From contig NC_134508.1 of assembly GCF_027942865.1 (NCBI RefSeq), positions 38,375,466 to 38,439,465 on the forward strand: a stretch of DNA of 64,000 bases, written 5' to 3'. The translations under genes were made by a program, and so were the position numbers. Below, one piece after another: positions 13,701-24,897 of the stretch. The notes below the pieces were generated by a model. That model saw only the letters and a list, made by a program, of their open reading frames with translations. It had not been told where the DNA came from and searched no databases. The DNA comes from Odontesthes bonariensis. Lineage: Eukaryota; Chordata; Actinopteri; Atheriniformes; Atherinopsidae. Within the stretch, counting starts at the first letter, position 1; each line of letters opens with the position of its first letter.

Positions 13701-15832
13701 TCTTCCTTTTTGTCACTTCCAGCAGTGTGGTTGAAAAAAGTAAAGAATCAAAACCAATTTTTGAGTGTAGAAGCTGCATTTGAAACAAATCTCCTCTGAC
13801 TTTTTGAAAGAAGTGCTTCAAACACCTCCCTCCCTCACACACTCCTCCAGCTCCTCTCTGATCCAACTTTCCCTCCTTGTACTTCTTCTACCCACCTCTC
13901 CTGTGCTCTCTTTCTCCCCCTTCTCTCTTCTCTCTCATCTTTCTTCTTTCACCTGGCACTCCATACCTCCTCCTCCTCATCCTCCTCTCAGTTCTGAGGT
14001 GTGTGTGAGTGTGAATCTCTCTAAGTCAGTCCTGCTGTGTCTTCCCCTGTAGGGCAACACCTGTCGATGCACTTTGACGCTTTCCACCACCAGATCAGCG
14101 ACCTCCCTCCAGCTCTCCCCGCGCGCTCCTTAAGAAAGGTACCCTCCTCCACCTCCTCCTCCTCCTCCCACTCCTGCTGTTAGTGCGGATGCTTGATTGT
14201 TTGTCTGCACTCCCCAAGAAAGACATGTTTCTCTCTGTATTGTGGCATCTGTATGCTTTTCTCTGTGGTCATTTGTGCGTTTGTGCCAGAGACACGTTGG
14301 GTCACAGCCCTTCTAAATGTTCACAGTCACAAAGTGTTGTATGTTTCCACCTCAGCCTGAGTGACTGAAACCATCACACTTCTCTCAGGAAAGAAGTAAC
14401 TGAACAGATGTGAGGCATCTGTATGTGCCGCTGGAAGACAAAAACATCTTTCCTTTAACGCTCTCATTCACAGTAATTGGTTGAGAGTGCACTGAAAATA
14501 AACGGAAATCATCCAAAGAGACATCACAGCTCTTTGTTTCCACTTCTGTACGTTTTCCTGTTTTTTGAGCAGAGTCTGAGACAGTAAGCCTCCACTTAGA
14601 TAAGCCCCCCCCCCTCTTTTGTCACAGTTTAGGATGCTAATATGATCCTGATTATGTTGTTTAACACCATATACACTTTGCAAATGAGTTGAGATATCCA
14701 CATATTTCTGTTTGTATCCGAGCTCTTCGAACAGCATCACAAGTTATTTTTTAATTTACCTAATGTAATATTAACTCATCTTCATTCGATTAAACTCCCA
14801 TTTATCTGTCAGGAGGCCCTCCCCCAACCCCTTGAGGAGGCCCAACTCAATCTATGAAAACTTGGGAACTTCAGCTCCAGGCCACTTTAAACACATTGCT
14901 GTAGAAAAGTGCTATGAAACTGTTTTATTCTTGTGTTATTCTCCAGGTTTTGCACAGAAAACCCAAAACAAAGATCTCAAATTATCAATAATATTAGCAA
15001 TGACCTAATTTTATCACACTGTGGTATATTTTTATCACAAATTTGCGTTATGTTCCAGAGCTATTAATGAGTCCACATACATGGATATTGGTATAATGAT
15101 TTAACATTCTCATTAACCCTCATCCTCTGTTCTCACCAGTCTCCCCTGCACCCTATACCTGCCTCGCCCACCAGTCCACAGTCCATCCTGGATGGCAGTA
15201 ACTCCACCTTGTCGGGCAGCGCCAGCTCTGGGGTCTCCTCCCTCAGTGAGAGCAACTTCGGTGGCCCCACCTCATCCTGTGACCCTCCAGCCAGCCGCAC
15301 AGACACCTTGGAGTCCGTCCCCAGCAGCCACGCCTGGACCACCGACCAGGAAGACCCTGACTCCCCTTACCAGCCCGTCAGGTACAGCATGTCTGAGCCT
15401 GACGTCTTGGATGGAGTCAAACCCCCACCCTGCCGCAGCCACTCTGCCCCAGGAGGTGTCGGCCCAGCCCAGGTGCTGTGCCAAATCCAGCCTCAGGCTC
15501 CAGGTCCGGCCTCCAGTGGAGCTCCACAGTCACAACAGCCAGATGGGCATCCACACCCCCAACACCACTTCTACCACCACCACTTCCACCCACACTACAT
15601 CCCCCACCACCCGCCTCTCTACCACCTCCATGAGCCCCCTCCAGCCCTGCCTCCTAAACCCTACCTCAGAGAGGGCTGTATCCCTGAGGAGGACCCTTTG
15701 ATCACCCAGTCTGGACCACAGCCTCCTCCTGCTCCTCGGCCCATGCCACGCAAGATCTCCCAGCCAATAATTGCAGCAACCAAGGATGAACAAGCTAAAG
15801 TGGCTTGGGAGCACGGCATCAGTGAGGAGTGA
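1758..15832 (+). CDS. dock3: Dedicator of cytokinesis 3 (DOCK3/MOCA), 3' half: DHR-2 domain and C-terminal tail
   Basis: Exons: 1758-1816, 2075-2223, 2361-2446, 2632-2658, 3220-3315, 3628-3688, 3810-3903, 3994-4142, 4870-4956, 5205-5309, 5442-5583, 5828-5994, 6917-7003, 7273-7452, 8031-8114, 8685-8801, 9126-9235, 10028-10163, 10890-10971, 11139-11257, 11675-11762, 11866-11985, 14053-14138, 15140-15832. All are GT-AG and phase-consistent, giving 1040 codons and a TGA stop. Upstream exons lie outside the window. DOCK3 is a Rac exchange factor of neurons that acts with ELMO at the membrane. Recognisable blocks are HFIPGMIGPFLGVTLVP, NKKIGCTVNL, EEMYIRYIHKLCDMHLQAEN, RVGFYGRKFPFFLRNKE and HEKLVHPEMRPLHKKLIDQF (DHR-2 lobe C). 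DHR-2 spans about residues 130-560 of the visible part. Wording is closer to DOCK3 than DOCK4 (for example GENKIHFIPGMIGPFLG). The tail is Ser/Pro-rich with PPPALPPKP, a likely SH3 ligand. Confidence 0.93.
2632..2658 (+). other. dock3: dock3 27-nt microexon
   Basis: The exon encodes most of TQLFGPYP between GLL and SLLEKIEQ. It has a tag acceptor and a gtatta donor. The flanking phases (2 in, 2 out) require it, and the residues are those expected at this place in DOCK3. Because 27 is a multiple of three, skipping it would stay in frame. Confidence 0.85.
9880..10027 (+). promoter_or_regulatory. Long polypyrimidine tract before dock3 exon at 10028
   Basis: About 140 bases upstream of the acceptor are almost wholly C and T, with purines rare. 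Normal 3' splice tracts are 15-30 bases. It keeps an ORF open across the intron-exon border, but this is not a separate gene. Confidence 0.55.
11866..11985 (+). other. dock3: dock3 120-nt in-frame exon, probable alternative cassette
   Basis: It has a ctcag acceptor, a gtatga donor, and phase 1 on both sides. It adds 40 residues (including SSWSLDSG and a PPVPPRN SH3-like motif) between VAEK and GQHLSMHFDAF. Joining the flanking exons directly also stays in frame and gives the AEKG...LHFDAF arrangement I recall for mammalian DOCK3. That suggests this exon is optional. Confidence 0.7.
13800..13992 (+). promoter_or_regulatory. Long pyrimidine-rich tract upstream of dock3 exon at 14053
   Basis: A run of about 190 bases is dominated by C and T, ending with 'tcctcctctcag' at about 13990. 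The acceptor in use is the later 'ctgtag' at 14052. The earlier 'ctcag' could be a competing acceptor, but the following sequence does not give a recognisable exon. Confidence 0.4.
15140..15832 (+). other. dock3: dock3 terminal coding exon with His-rich and SH3-ligand segments
   Basis: There is one open frame of 230 residues and a TGA at 15830-15832. It opens SPLHPIPASPTSPQS and includes GSASSGVSSLSESNFGG, both typical of the DOCK3 tail. At 15548-15631 about 13 of 28 residues are histidine. PPPALPPKPY follows at about 15635-15664. The protein ends VAWEHGISEE. A second long frame across this exon is a shadow produced by Pro/Ser-rich codons. Confidence 0.9.
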
Positions 15833-17055
15833 GCCGATGTCAGCTGATGTTTGTAGAAACAAGACACAAACTCTTTTCTAAAAAGAAAAATAATGAGAGA
15901 GCAAAAGCCAAACTGAGTGTGTGTTATGGAGCAGCAGCCAGACTCCCCTTTGATGTCCTGCAGGAACCATTGAAGGAAAAAGCTGTAAAGTTAAAGGTTC
16001 AAATGAGCTGCTTTCTCTCAAATTACATCCTCAGCAAAAAATAAGAGCATCCACATGTGAAAGTTTTCTCCTCATGCCACTGCATCCAGGTGAGAGCATA
16101 AAGCTTTTTTTTTTTTTATTAGATTCAGGAAAACTGTAGCATTCTTTCTTCATCCATTATGACCATTTCATAATTGAACATTTTTCAATTCTAACACATC
16201 CTGAGATTGCACAGATCATATGTTAGTTATTGATTTATTTTGCATTGATAACATTAAACATTATCATAAAGAGGGGGGGGCCTTTAAAGTATTTGCACAG
16301 AAATTATATTCTGTTGTTACCTCGCTCTGAAAATTTAAGAAAAATAGCACTTTAACAAAGCAACACAGCACCAAAACATGTAGGAATACGGATTCTACTC
16401 CTCACATTTTTATGTAACAATTATGAAATGTAATATGATTCAGATCAATCAGCCGACAAGTAGTTGTGCTAAGGATACAAAAATGATTATTTAACTGACA
16501 ACAAAACGTCATACCACAAAAAAGTACATTTTGTTTCCCCTTACGTGACTCCTGAACAACAAACAGCCAAATAACACACTGAGGCTGCAAATGCATCTGC
16601 TTAAATCCTCAACACTTAATGAAAAACGGCGGCCTTGATGGAACTAAGAAGTATTTTTCCAACAACAAATATAGATAGATGTTATACTTTAGAAAAGTTG
16701 AATATATATGGATATAATTTATATTTAATGCATACAAATTTAACTGAAGGTGAAATTGTGTAGAAATATGCAAGGTATTAGCTTCCTAAAGCTGCAGCAG
16801 CTGCTTGATGAAACATGATGTGCACTTGTTGAAAAGGATGGGGTGAGAACGCCTCGCACACAAACACTGGAAGGTTTTTATGTTGCAGCGTCAGGGATGA
16901 AAATTGATTTCACTAGAGGTTGTGATGATGCAATGATTTTTTTGTTTTTTAGCTGATGTGTTCAAGGGTTGAACTTGTAAATATGCACATGGAATCATGT
17001 GCAAAGATGGCATTTATAGAGAATATTAATAACAATAAATAGACACTTTTTGCCA
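15833..17055 (+). other. dock3: dock3 3' UTR (putative)
   Basis: AT-rich sequence follows the stop codon, with no conserved ORF. The first well-placed AATAAA is at about 17034-17039, about 1.2 kb after the stop. Later AATAAA sites exist (for example near 20227), so a longer UTR is possible. The end point is inferred. Confidence 0.45.
17034..17039 (+). terminator. Candidate polyadenylation signal of dock3 (AATAAA)
   Basis: The hexamer lies in 'aacaataaatag' with T-rich sequence downstream. It is chosen as the first canonical signal after the dock3 stop. No transcript evidence is available. Confidence 0.35.
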
Positions 17056-17754
17056 TTTTTTTATGAAAGTAATGAACTGTATTGACTGAACATTTTTTTT
17101 AATCGGGGTACTGTTTGTATGCATGCTTGTTCAATGAGTTTAAGCGTAAACAGAGACTGTGAGTATCCACAAAGGTGAATTACTGGAAGCACTGAAGAAA
17201 TACTGTACTGTGCACTGATGTTCTGATAGTTTAGGAGATGCAACCACTTAAGTCTGACGGGATGTCAAATCTGCAACATTTTTCCCCTATGATAAATGTA
17301 TTGTAAAGATGATATTTTGGTATTTTTGTTTATTTTGAAAATGTACAACTTGTGCTCATTGTCAACCTGTAATAGTTCGGTCGCTTTTCTCCTGTTTGGT
17401 TTAAATGCACAAAACTGACCAGCTGTGATCAGCTCACCACGTTCCAGCTTGTTTCTGTCACCCTAAGCCGGATCATATTCACACCATAACCAGAGAAGTT
17501 ATTTTCCACAGTGAACTGTTACGTTAGTTTGAGTTTAGTCATACTTCTGTTTAGTCTTAAAGAGCCTAAAACTCCTCAGTTTGTTGCTCCTAAGAGGAGG
17601 CTGTTGATGGTCCGTGTTTCTCTACAGGGTTGTTTATTTTGACTCGGGGGTCTGGTCAAATGGTCAAGAAAGCTCCCTACGATTTTCCTTATTCTCCTTG
17701 TTGGAAACCAGTATGTGGTTAAGGAAATGTGGTATTAATAAGAACTTAGGAAAG

Positions 17755-17890
17755 ACAGTTCAATGAAGTTGTATTTATATAGGGCCAAATCCCAACAAAC
17801 GTCATATCAAAGCACTACTCCGACAGCTGCTCTGCAATAAGAGTCCAGCCATACTTACACCAAGCTGTGGTGGGGCTGTGCAGCACTGGA
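17755..17890 (-). mobile_element. LINE tail fragment (fish L2/RTE-type 3' end)
   Basis: 'gttgtatttatatagggcc' followed by 'aaatcccaacaaacgtcat' matches the reverse complement of a common fish LINE 3' tail. The same family in the opposite orientation is at 24296-24440. The right limit is uncertain. Confidence 0.5.
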
Positions 17891-18585
17891 ACTAAAGCTG
17901 TTCAATAAATATCCAACAAAAACTCCTTTAGATACTTTATCTAAAACAATCTTTTCACATTGCTACACAGAGGCATTATCATATATGTCTTTAGCATAAG
18001 GTTGTCTATTTTATAGAATATCACTTGATTATCAAGGATAATGATTAAGAACAGAAAGAAAAAGGCACAAAAGTGAAATAAGTTGTTGTCACAGGCTTCT
18101 CACTCTCACCCCCCCGTCCTCATATTTATGCACCCGTATCACAGTTAGTACAACTGTTTGAAAGTAACCAAGCATTGCTCTGAAAGTTGCGGGGACAAAG
18201 AATTGTGAGAAAGAATGATTTATGTTCTTTGTCAGGGTTAGGGTGTGCTGAAGGAGATAATAGATGAAGCACTGAAGCTTCTTTCTTTATCCTTTAGACA
18301 ACTCTTTTCCTGGCTGCTGATCACATACTTCCAGGCCATTTAACTCAGTTAGGAACCTTCCTAAGCCAAAATATTTTTTTTTTACTGGACCCACAATCCC
18401 ATCATCTTGCTGCTGTAAATACTCGCTCAGTTACACTAATCCATCACAGAGGGTAGTCTCCAGCAAATTCAACCTTTTTGGGGCTTTGGGGCTGGGAGAC
18501 AGTGACAGTGATGGTTCTGCCATCGGCTCCTTGGAAAGTGTGCTGCTTTGTGCACACAAACCAGTCGCTCTGCATTATTTAGCTT

Positions 18586-18720
18586 CTTCTTCTTCTTCTT
18601 CTTCTTCTTCTTTCGGCGTCTCCTTTTATCAGGAGTCGCCACAGCGAGTCGATCTCGCATCATTGTTTTGGCTTGTTTTAGGCCGGATGCCCTTCCTGAT
18701 GCAACCCTCACCATTTATCC
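18586..18720 (-). mobile_element. RTE-type LINE/SINE 3' fragment, left-arm copy
   Basis: On the minus strand the sequence contains 'gcatcaggaagggcatccgg' and ends in a (GAA)n tail, as in fish RTE-type retroposons. It is flanked by a 15-bp target duplication, tgcattatttagctt, at 18571-18585 and 18721-18735. The right arm has the same insertion, so it predates the duplication. The purine-rich tail produces a false ORF rich in lysine or serine. Confidence 0.7.
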
Positions 18721-20263
18721 TGCATTATTTAGCTTAAAAGATCATCATTTATTCTGAGAGAAAATGAAAAGCAACAAATAACCTAGTTTCTAAGAGATGA
18801 CTTGTTAGTGAAAGAGGAATTGATGAAGCTCTGCAGATGGTGAGTTGTTCCAAATGAAATTGCTCTGTGTTGAGGTTTCAGTATGGTAGCTCAGCAGGCC
18901 ATGTGCATTTCCTTTACACTGCAGGTTATGGTTTTCCTGCTAAAGCATCTATTTCATGTTAGGCTTATTTGTATGAAACAGAAATACACCCACAGATCAG
19001 TTTTAACTTTGTTTCTCCGTAGATTTAGAAAAGCTACTTTTCTAAATTTGAGTTTTTTCTTTAAACTGAAATTGCTTCTTAGATCATCTCCTAACAGTGA
19101 ACTCCATTTATTTAGGTTTTTCACCATTAGTGCCACTAAGGCACACATTTTTTCATTTGTCTTTCTCCTGTAATCCAGACTGTGATCACATTAAGTTGAA
19201 ACATTTATTGGTGGTGATGTTATGGGGGGAAGCATTTGTGGTTAAAGTCCAATTAAAATTGAAACTCATAGCAACAGTGCAGCTGATCGAGGTGTCCTGT
19301 GGGTCAGTTACAGTAATGCACTCTTATGCATGCGTCTGCCATGTTAATCATCATCATAGTTTTAATCCTTCAGGTGAACATAAAGGAGTTTCAGTTCATG
19401 CTTGAGAAAGGTGAACTTTAAAAACCTGTTTCACCTTAAAGAACTGAATGCAGTTGCATGCCTGCCAATATTCTGCATACTGCCATCTCTATTTTAAATT
19501 AGATCTCCTAATTCAGAGACTGAAATGCTTTTCTTGCTGAGCTCTCATGTTTGTTGCCTTGACATCAGATGGGTAGATTATACAGGGAGAAGAAAGTACT
19601 CTAAAACATATTGTGCATGTTTCCTCATGTCCGAATCACAGCTTTCACTGAAGTTTTCTCCACTCTTCTGTCATGTTCTTTTCCCCTGAGAAATGCAGCA
19701 GTTGCTTCTTGCTTAGTCTTGAGCGGTGTGGTCGCAGTGCGGCGTCGATAGTGCTGCTGTGACCTGGTGCCACAGACCGAGTCTTAAAACATGCATCAAA
19801 CGTTTAACAACTGTCAGAACTGGTGTCTTCTGGAAACCGTTCAGGCCACATAATCAGTGTCATGCAGCTTAGAGATTTGATAGCAACTTGAAAAATCAGC
19901 TTTGCAATAATGAACCCAGCTCAGTCTGTGCTGCCACACTAGTGTGGGTTTAGCTTAGTTTGTGTAATTTACACCGAATGAAAGAGAACTGTTATGTGAT
20001 TATACCCCAGACTGCACAACAATCAGATTGTATTAAACATAAAGACTTTCATATTAAAGTACCCACATTCAGTCCTTCAGTAAATTTGAAAAGAAATAGA
20101 AAATAAGTTATAACTTTCGGATAAACTATGCAACACGCCTGATGATCAGAAAAGATTTTTTAATTCAATGTCCTGTTTGAGTATATATTTGTACTTTAAA
20201 GGAAACATTCTCTGGAGCAGCAATCTAAAATAAAATTGTGTACATTATAAAAGGGATGATTTG

Positions 20264-20611
20264 AAGTTGGGCTGCACGTTGGTGTGGTGGTTGGCGCTGT
20301 CGCCTCACAGCCAGAGGGTTCCTGAATACCGGCTGGGGCCTTTCTGTGTGGAATTTGTATGTTCTCCCTGTGTATGTGTGGGTTTTCTTCTGGTACTCCG
20401 GCTTCCTCCCACCGCCCAAAAGCATGCATGTCAGGTTAATCAGTGACTCTAAAGTGTCCCTCAGAGTGAGTGTGAGTGTGGATGTTTTTGTCCCTATGTG
20501 GTCCTCTGATGGACTGGCGACCTGAGGGTGTACCCCGCCTCTCGCCCAGTGACAGCTGGGATAGGCTCCCACGACCCGTTAGATTAGGCAGGTATAGAAA
20601 ATGGATGGATG
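20264..20611 (+). repeat. Fish dispersed repeat, full-length-like copy
   Basis: It begins 'gaagttgggctgcacgttgg', continues with 'cgctgtcgcctcacagcc', and ends 'gaaaatggatggatgagttg'. A short direct repeat 'gaagttg' flanks it. It lies in the part of the left arm absent from the right arm. Its 3' half matches 1597-1719. Confidence 0.65.
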
Positions 20612-22664
20612 AGTTGAAGTTGAAACACACATCTTTGTAGTCAATCTGTGAAAACACTCTGAGGAGAATTCGCTCTGCGATGCACAGGTTAGAAATGAGC
20701 ACGGTGTGATACTAAAACCACTGCACACACCTGTTTGTATTTGTCAGAAATGCTGCCGTGGATAAAAAGAAGGGTTGGTCTCTGTGTACATAATCAAGAA
20801 GAGGGTGTATTTATAGCAGTCATGAGGGGCAAACCTTGTATACATGTAGATTGTGGTTGTCTTGCCTTGTACTTTCTGATGTAAAACTGTTTTTAAACCT
20901 AGATGACAGCAAACATTACAGGTTCATTTTGTCTAATTATTATGGTCAATTTCAGGGCAGCTGAAGGAGGTTTATTTTTATTTTTGTGCATTTTGCATTA
21001 ATGACAAATCCAGATAGTGAGGTACAATGATGGTATTTAATTGTACAATGATGCTGGTAACTATTTCTTGTATATAAAAGTCTTGATTGTGTTAGCATGG
21101 GTATAAACTGTGACGTGTACGACAGTAGATGTAAATACTCACATTTTTCCTACTCACTAAACAAACTGCTGTGTTGTGGATTTATGATTAATGACAAATA
21201 TTAAACAATGTTTGACTCAGACTGAGTCAACCTGTCTTCTTTTCATGTGTTCGGTTACATTTAAACCCTGTAGTTGATGGTTTGAACATTTCCAATTTAT
21301 ATTTCACAATCCAGCATTCACACGCATCCTAATCCAATAATAAAGTGATAAATGTTAGAAGACATTTTTGTCAGCCAACAGGCAACCCTGCACTGAGAGA
21401 TAAATGTTGCTGTAAATCATCGAGCTGCTGCTGGTCAGAATTTAAGGCACCTGAGAAACACAGAATCCAAAATATTGCAAGCAGATTAGTCTTGAAATGC
21501 CCAGAAAGGTTTAAATGTTGTTTTGATCCGAATTTCCTTGTTTTTTAGAGTTCAGAAATCTTTACATGGGCTCCCTCCAACCTCAGGTAGGGTTTCTCAC
21601 TTTGAAAGGAAAAGTTATACTTGCCTTAAAAAACCAATGACCTACAAAAATTATCAAAGGTTCCTGTTGCAACTAGATGTTTGCTGAAGGTCGTTCTGAG
21701 ACTCAAGATCTTCAACATTTGCTCCTAAAAGGCTCCAGTTGGCTTCTGACTTCTTTGATTAAATAGCAGAGGAGGAGAGTTTGTATCGTAGGAGGTGAAA
21801 ACTTTATTTTTCCTCCAATAATTCAATTTGAACATAAAGTTACCTGAAATTACATTTTTAGTAAAGATACCTTCAGATTGTGCTAATTTATCATCTATTC
21901 CTCTGCAGAAAGTAAAATATTTGAAGTGTCCCAGAGCAGATGATATATCAGTAAAAACAATATATCTCACTTTCATTTTTCTCTCTCTGAAAGAAAAAAA
22001 GTGAACTTTTCTTTTTACAGAAAGATACTCTCTCGACTCAAACTGCTTTCATAGATGAACACTGGTGCAGCTCAGGAGATTCTGAAGGCAACTTCTTTCT
22101 GCTCTCACTAAATGTGAGGAAGGGGATGTTGGGCATTGTGTGTCTTGAACTTAAGATGTTAGGAAATATGAACACATTTTATAACATGTCAATAATGGCT
22201 TTATGGCTCTTTAAAGATTTTGTTTTGACATCAATGCAACACATTTGTGTTTGAGTAAGTGAGAAACCAGCAAATGTAACTGTCATGGTTAGCAACTGAT
22301 AGCCCACGAGCAGAACACACCCAGGAGACCAAAGTAAAGAGTAAATGTTTTATTGATGATATGCGGATGGTCAGGTAATCGCAGGTCCGGGAACTGGATG
22401 AGCACTGCACAAGAGGAGGTAGTTAGTGATGATTCGTTGATAGACACTGGAAAGGTAAATAGGGTGAACGGCTTAAGGCGCTAGCATGGTTGCCGCGTCT
22501 GTCATGGCGGTGTCACACCGTGACGTCAAAATGACGTTTCAGGCATGGCGCTTCCCTTGAAAAGACGGCGCAGCGCGTTGTCGTGCACCAGTCGATTTTT
22601 GTAACTTGGCGGCGCCGAGCACAACGAACCGGATGGACCGATGTGAGACCGGCTCAGTCAGGAG

Positions 22665-22880
22665 GTGCGTTTGTACAGGCAGCTGTACGAAACTGCAGTG
22701 AAACAGCACAGGGAGCACGTAAACTCCCAAAACTGGTTCACAGAGATGGGCAGAACTTTGGGGAAAGAGGGAGAGTTCTGTAAGAATGTGTGGAAGAAGC
22801 TACGGGACAGATACGTGAAGGCAAAGAAGAGGGCAGAGACTCTGTTGATGCCAGGGGCTTCAAACCTTCACCTCTATTAA
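22665..22880 (+). pseudogene. MADF-like DNA-binding protein fragment of Harbinger element
   Basis: The 71-residue frame includes LYETAVKQHREHVNSQNWF and NVWKKLRDRYVKAKKR. This is the helical pattern of the MADF/Myb-like proteins that Harbinger elements encode beside their transposase. The frame is cut by the MITE that begins at 22881, so the product is truncated. Confidence 0.5.
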
Positions 22881-23307
22881 AGGAATACTATGTAACATTT
22901 CTACCTTAAAATAACAGCTTGGAAAAAATTGTGCAGCTAGAATGAGTTTTAATATTACGATTGGCCTGTCTCCTATGCCCTTCGGGGGTCTGAGTTGGAA
23001 AAACTGCGCTATGTAACTTTGCTGGACCGGCCCGGGAGCTGAGCGGAAGTACTTCGACTTGCTTTCTGGCACACCTACCGCAAAAACAAATAGACCCCTC
23101 TCACGCTCCCAGGTACATTTGATTACTCTTACCTTCTCGGTCGACATAGCTTGCACCTTCTGACTCCTCGCCGGTTCGTCAACAAACGTGAAACGTGAAA
23201 GCGAAAGCGAAAGGGTGTTGTATTTACGACAGTGTAACCGTACATTACCTCCAAGCCTGTAGGGGGAGCTCCAGAGTGGGCTTTTTGAGAAGTTACATTG
23301 TATTGCT
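22881..23307. mobile_element. piggyBac-like MITE (TTAA target duplication)
   Basis: The termini aggaatactatgtaac and, complemented from the right, agcaatacaatgtaac are inverted repeats. TTAA lies on both sides (22877-22880 and 23308-23311). A 217-codon minus frame across it resembles no protein and is taken as chance. Confidence 0.6.
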
Positions 23308-24066
23308 TTAACTGAATAAAAAAAATTAAATGATCCGAAAACTGCAGCAGTATCATTAATTACAGTATTCCTGCTCTTGACAGCAGCATTGTTTTCTTCT
23401 CCACTTTCGTGGTTGTAGAGTAGCGGTAACCTTAACGTAGCAGCGCCACCTCTGTGACGGAGAAAATTGCAGCTACTGGCGCAACGACTTGCGCCACTAT
23501 ACATGGCGGGCACGAAATCGTGACTTCATCAACACCGCCCGCGCTAGCAGACGCGGCAACCATGCTAGAGCCTTTACGTATGAGGACAGGACGTCCGCCA
23601 GGGAGGGGTCTCGAGAGGCTTTGAGGAATCCGAAGGTGGCGTGTGTTGGAGGGTGAACAGCGTTTGGTCAGAGCAGGCAATCCAGAGAGTCGGCAAACTC
23701 TCATGGGTGAGAGTAATCCTTTATCAGAGTTTCTTACTTGGTCCAGGAAAGGCGATCCAATAAACTTGATCCGAAAGACGTGATTGTTCTGTGAGCACCT
23801 GATGTCAAAAAGCAAAACAAGACACATGAGCAAGGACAAGAATTTTAGCTTGGTCAGGAGGTAACGAACGTACCACATGCGTGAACACTCCGACGAGGAA
23901 CTTCTTCTTCTTCTTCTTTCGTTTATTGGCAGATTTCATCTTTTGGTTGTTGTATACCGCCACCTACTGTACAGGAGTGTGTAGAGAGTGATACTATGGT
24001 AAAATAAAGCTAGAGATAATAAGTAATAACAAAACAAAACCAACAAATAAACAATATATATATATA

Positions 24067-24895
24067 TTAAATTCTTTTCATTAATTCAGTGTATTTTAGG
24101 AAGGTAAATAATGCTCTAATTCTGTCTCTTTGCATTCCTTGTTCCCCAAGAATATCCTCAATATGATCATCTAAGTTTTGCCATCTCTTTCTTTGCTCAT
24201 TGTACCTCCTACACCTAAATAAAACATGATCCACATCCTCCTGTGTTAGGCATTCAGTACATAGACCATCACTTTTACCTAATATTTTAAGTGTTGAATT
24301 TTATTCAATAATTATGATTATTATTAATTAATTGAATTCCAATTGGCTTGAATTGGACTTACTATCTAAGTGCCTTGAGATGACATTTGTTGTATTTGGC
24401 GCTTTATAAATAAAAATGAATTGAATTGAATTAAAATGAATTCAATCTTGTATGTCCCATTCTTAATCTTGAGTACACTATTTCTTCTTTTCTATTTTGC
24501 ATATTCATTCTTTTTCCTCTAAAATTTTTCTGAATATTGTAATAGTGCCTAGCCTTTGGTTCAGAGTCCCATTCCTGTTGCCATCTCTTTATCATTTCAG
24601 ACTTAAGTTTAGCTTTCGCTTCTCCTTTCCCAATTAGAACATTGATTTCTATTTCTTTATTTTTTAGAGCCTTTTTGGCTAATCTGTCTGCCTTTTCATT
24701 TCCTCTAATTCCAATATGTGCTGGAACCCAACAAAACTGAACCATTAAACCTAGGCTTCTAATACTTAATAAGATGTGTCTAGCTTCTATTATTAAGTCT
24801 TCTCTGACTGATTGTCCACTTTCAAAACTCTGCAGTACAGCCATTGAATTTGAGCATATTATAGATGCTAACGGTTTTATCTCTTCTATCCATCT
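24067..24895 (-). pseudogene. LINE RNase H C-terminal half and Cys-rich tail
   Basis: CWVPAHIGIRGNEKADRLAK is the last RNase H block. The frame then carries the RLRMGHTRLNS segment. After a LINE-tail insertion at about 24296-24440 it resumes with a CTEC...H...C zinc-like tail, ending TELMKRI and TAA at 24067-24069. Confidence 0.7.
24296..24440 (+). mobile_element. LINE 3' tail insertion (L2/RTE-type)
   Basis: It contains 'agtgccttgagatgacattt' and 'ggcgctttataaataaaaat' with repeated 'ttgaattgaatt'. It interrupts the C-terminal tail of the Nimb-type LINE. The same family in opposite orientation is at 17755-17890. Confidence 0.6.
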
Positions 24896-24897
24896 TA

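Larger units (their letters stand above)
22476..23573 (+). mobile_element. Harbinger-type element with MADF-like ORF
   Basis: The termini are inverted repeats of about 26 bp with one mismatch. They start aggcgctagcatggttgccg on the left and aggctctagcatggttgccg on the complement of the right end. TTA duplications lie at 22473-22475 and 23574-23576, as expected for PIF/Harbinger. It is interrupted by a TTAA-flanked MITE (22881-23307). It lies inside the TG...CA element. Confidence 0.7.

Noticed and set aside
15192..15701. 169-codon second frame over the last dock3 exon
   Set aside because: It is a shadow of the Pro/Ser/Thr-rich coding frame, which is confirmed by the DOCK3 tail and in-phase splicing.
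15530..15862. 110-codon antisense frame opposite dock3
   Set aside because: Val/Arg/Gly-rich antisense of His/Pro codons; no independent support.
18469..18714. Lys-rich ORF (KKKK tract) and its counterpart at 55368-55550
   Set aside because: It is the (GAA)n tail and body of an RTE-type fragment read as protein. Both copies are retroposon sequence.
22860..23513. 217-codon minus-strand frame
   Set aside because: It spans a TTAA MITE and both its borders, and resembles no protein. It is taken as a chance frame.
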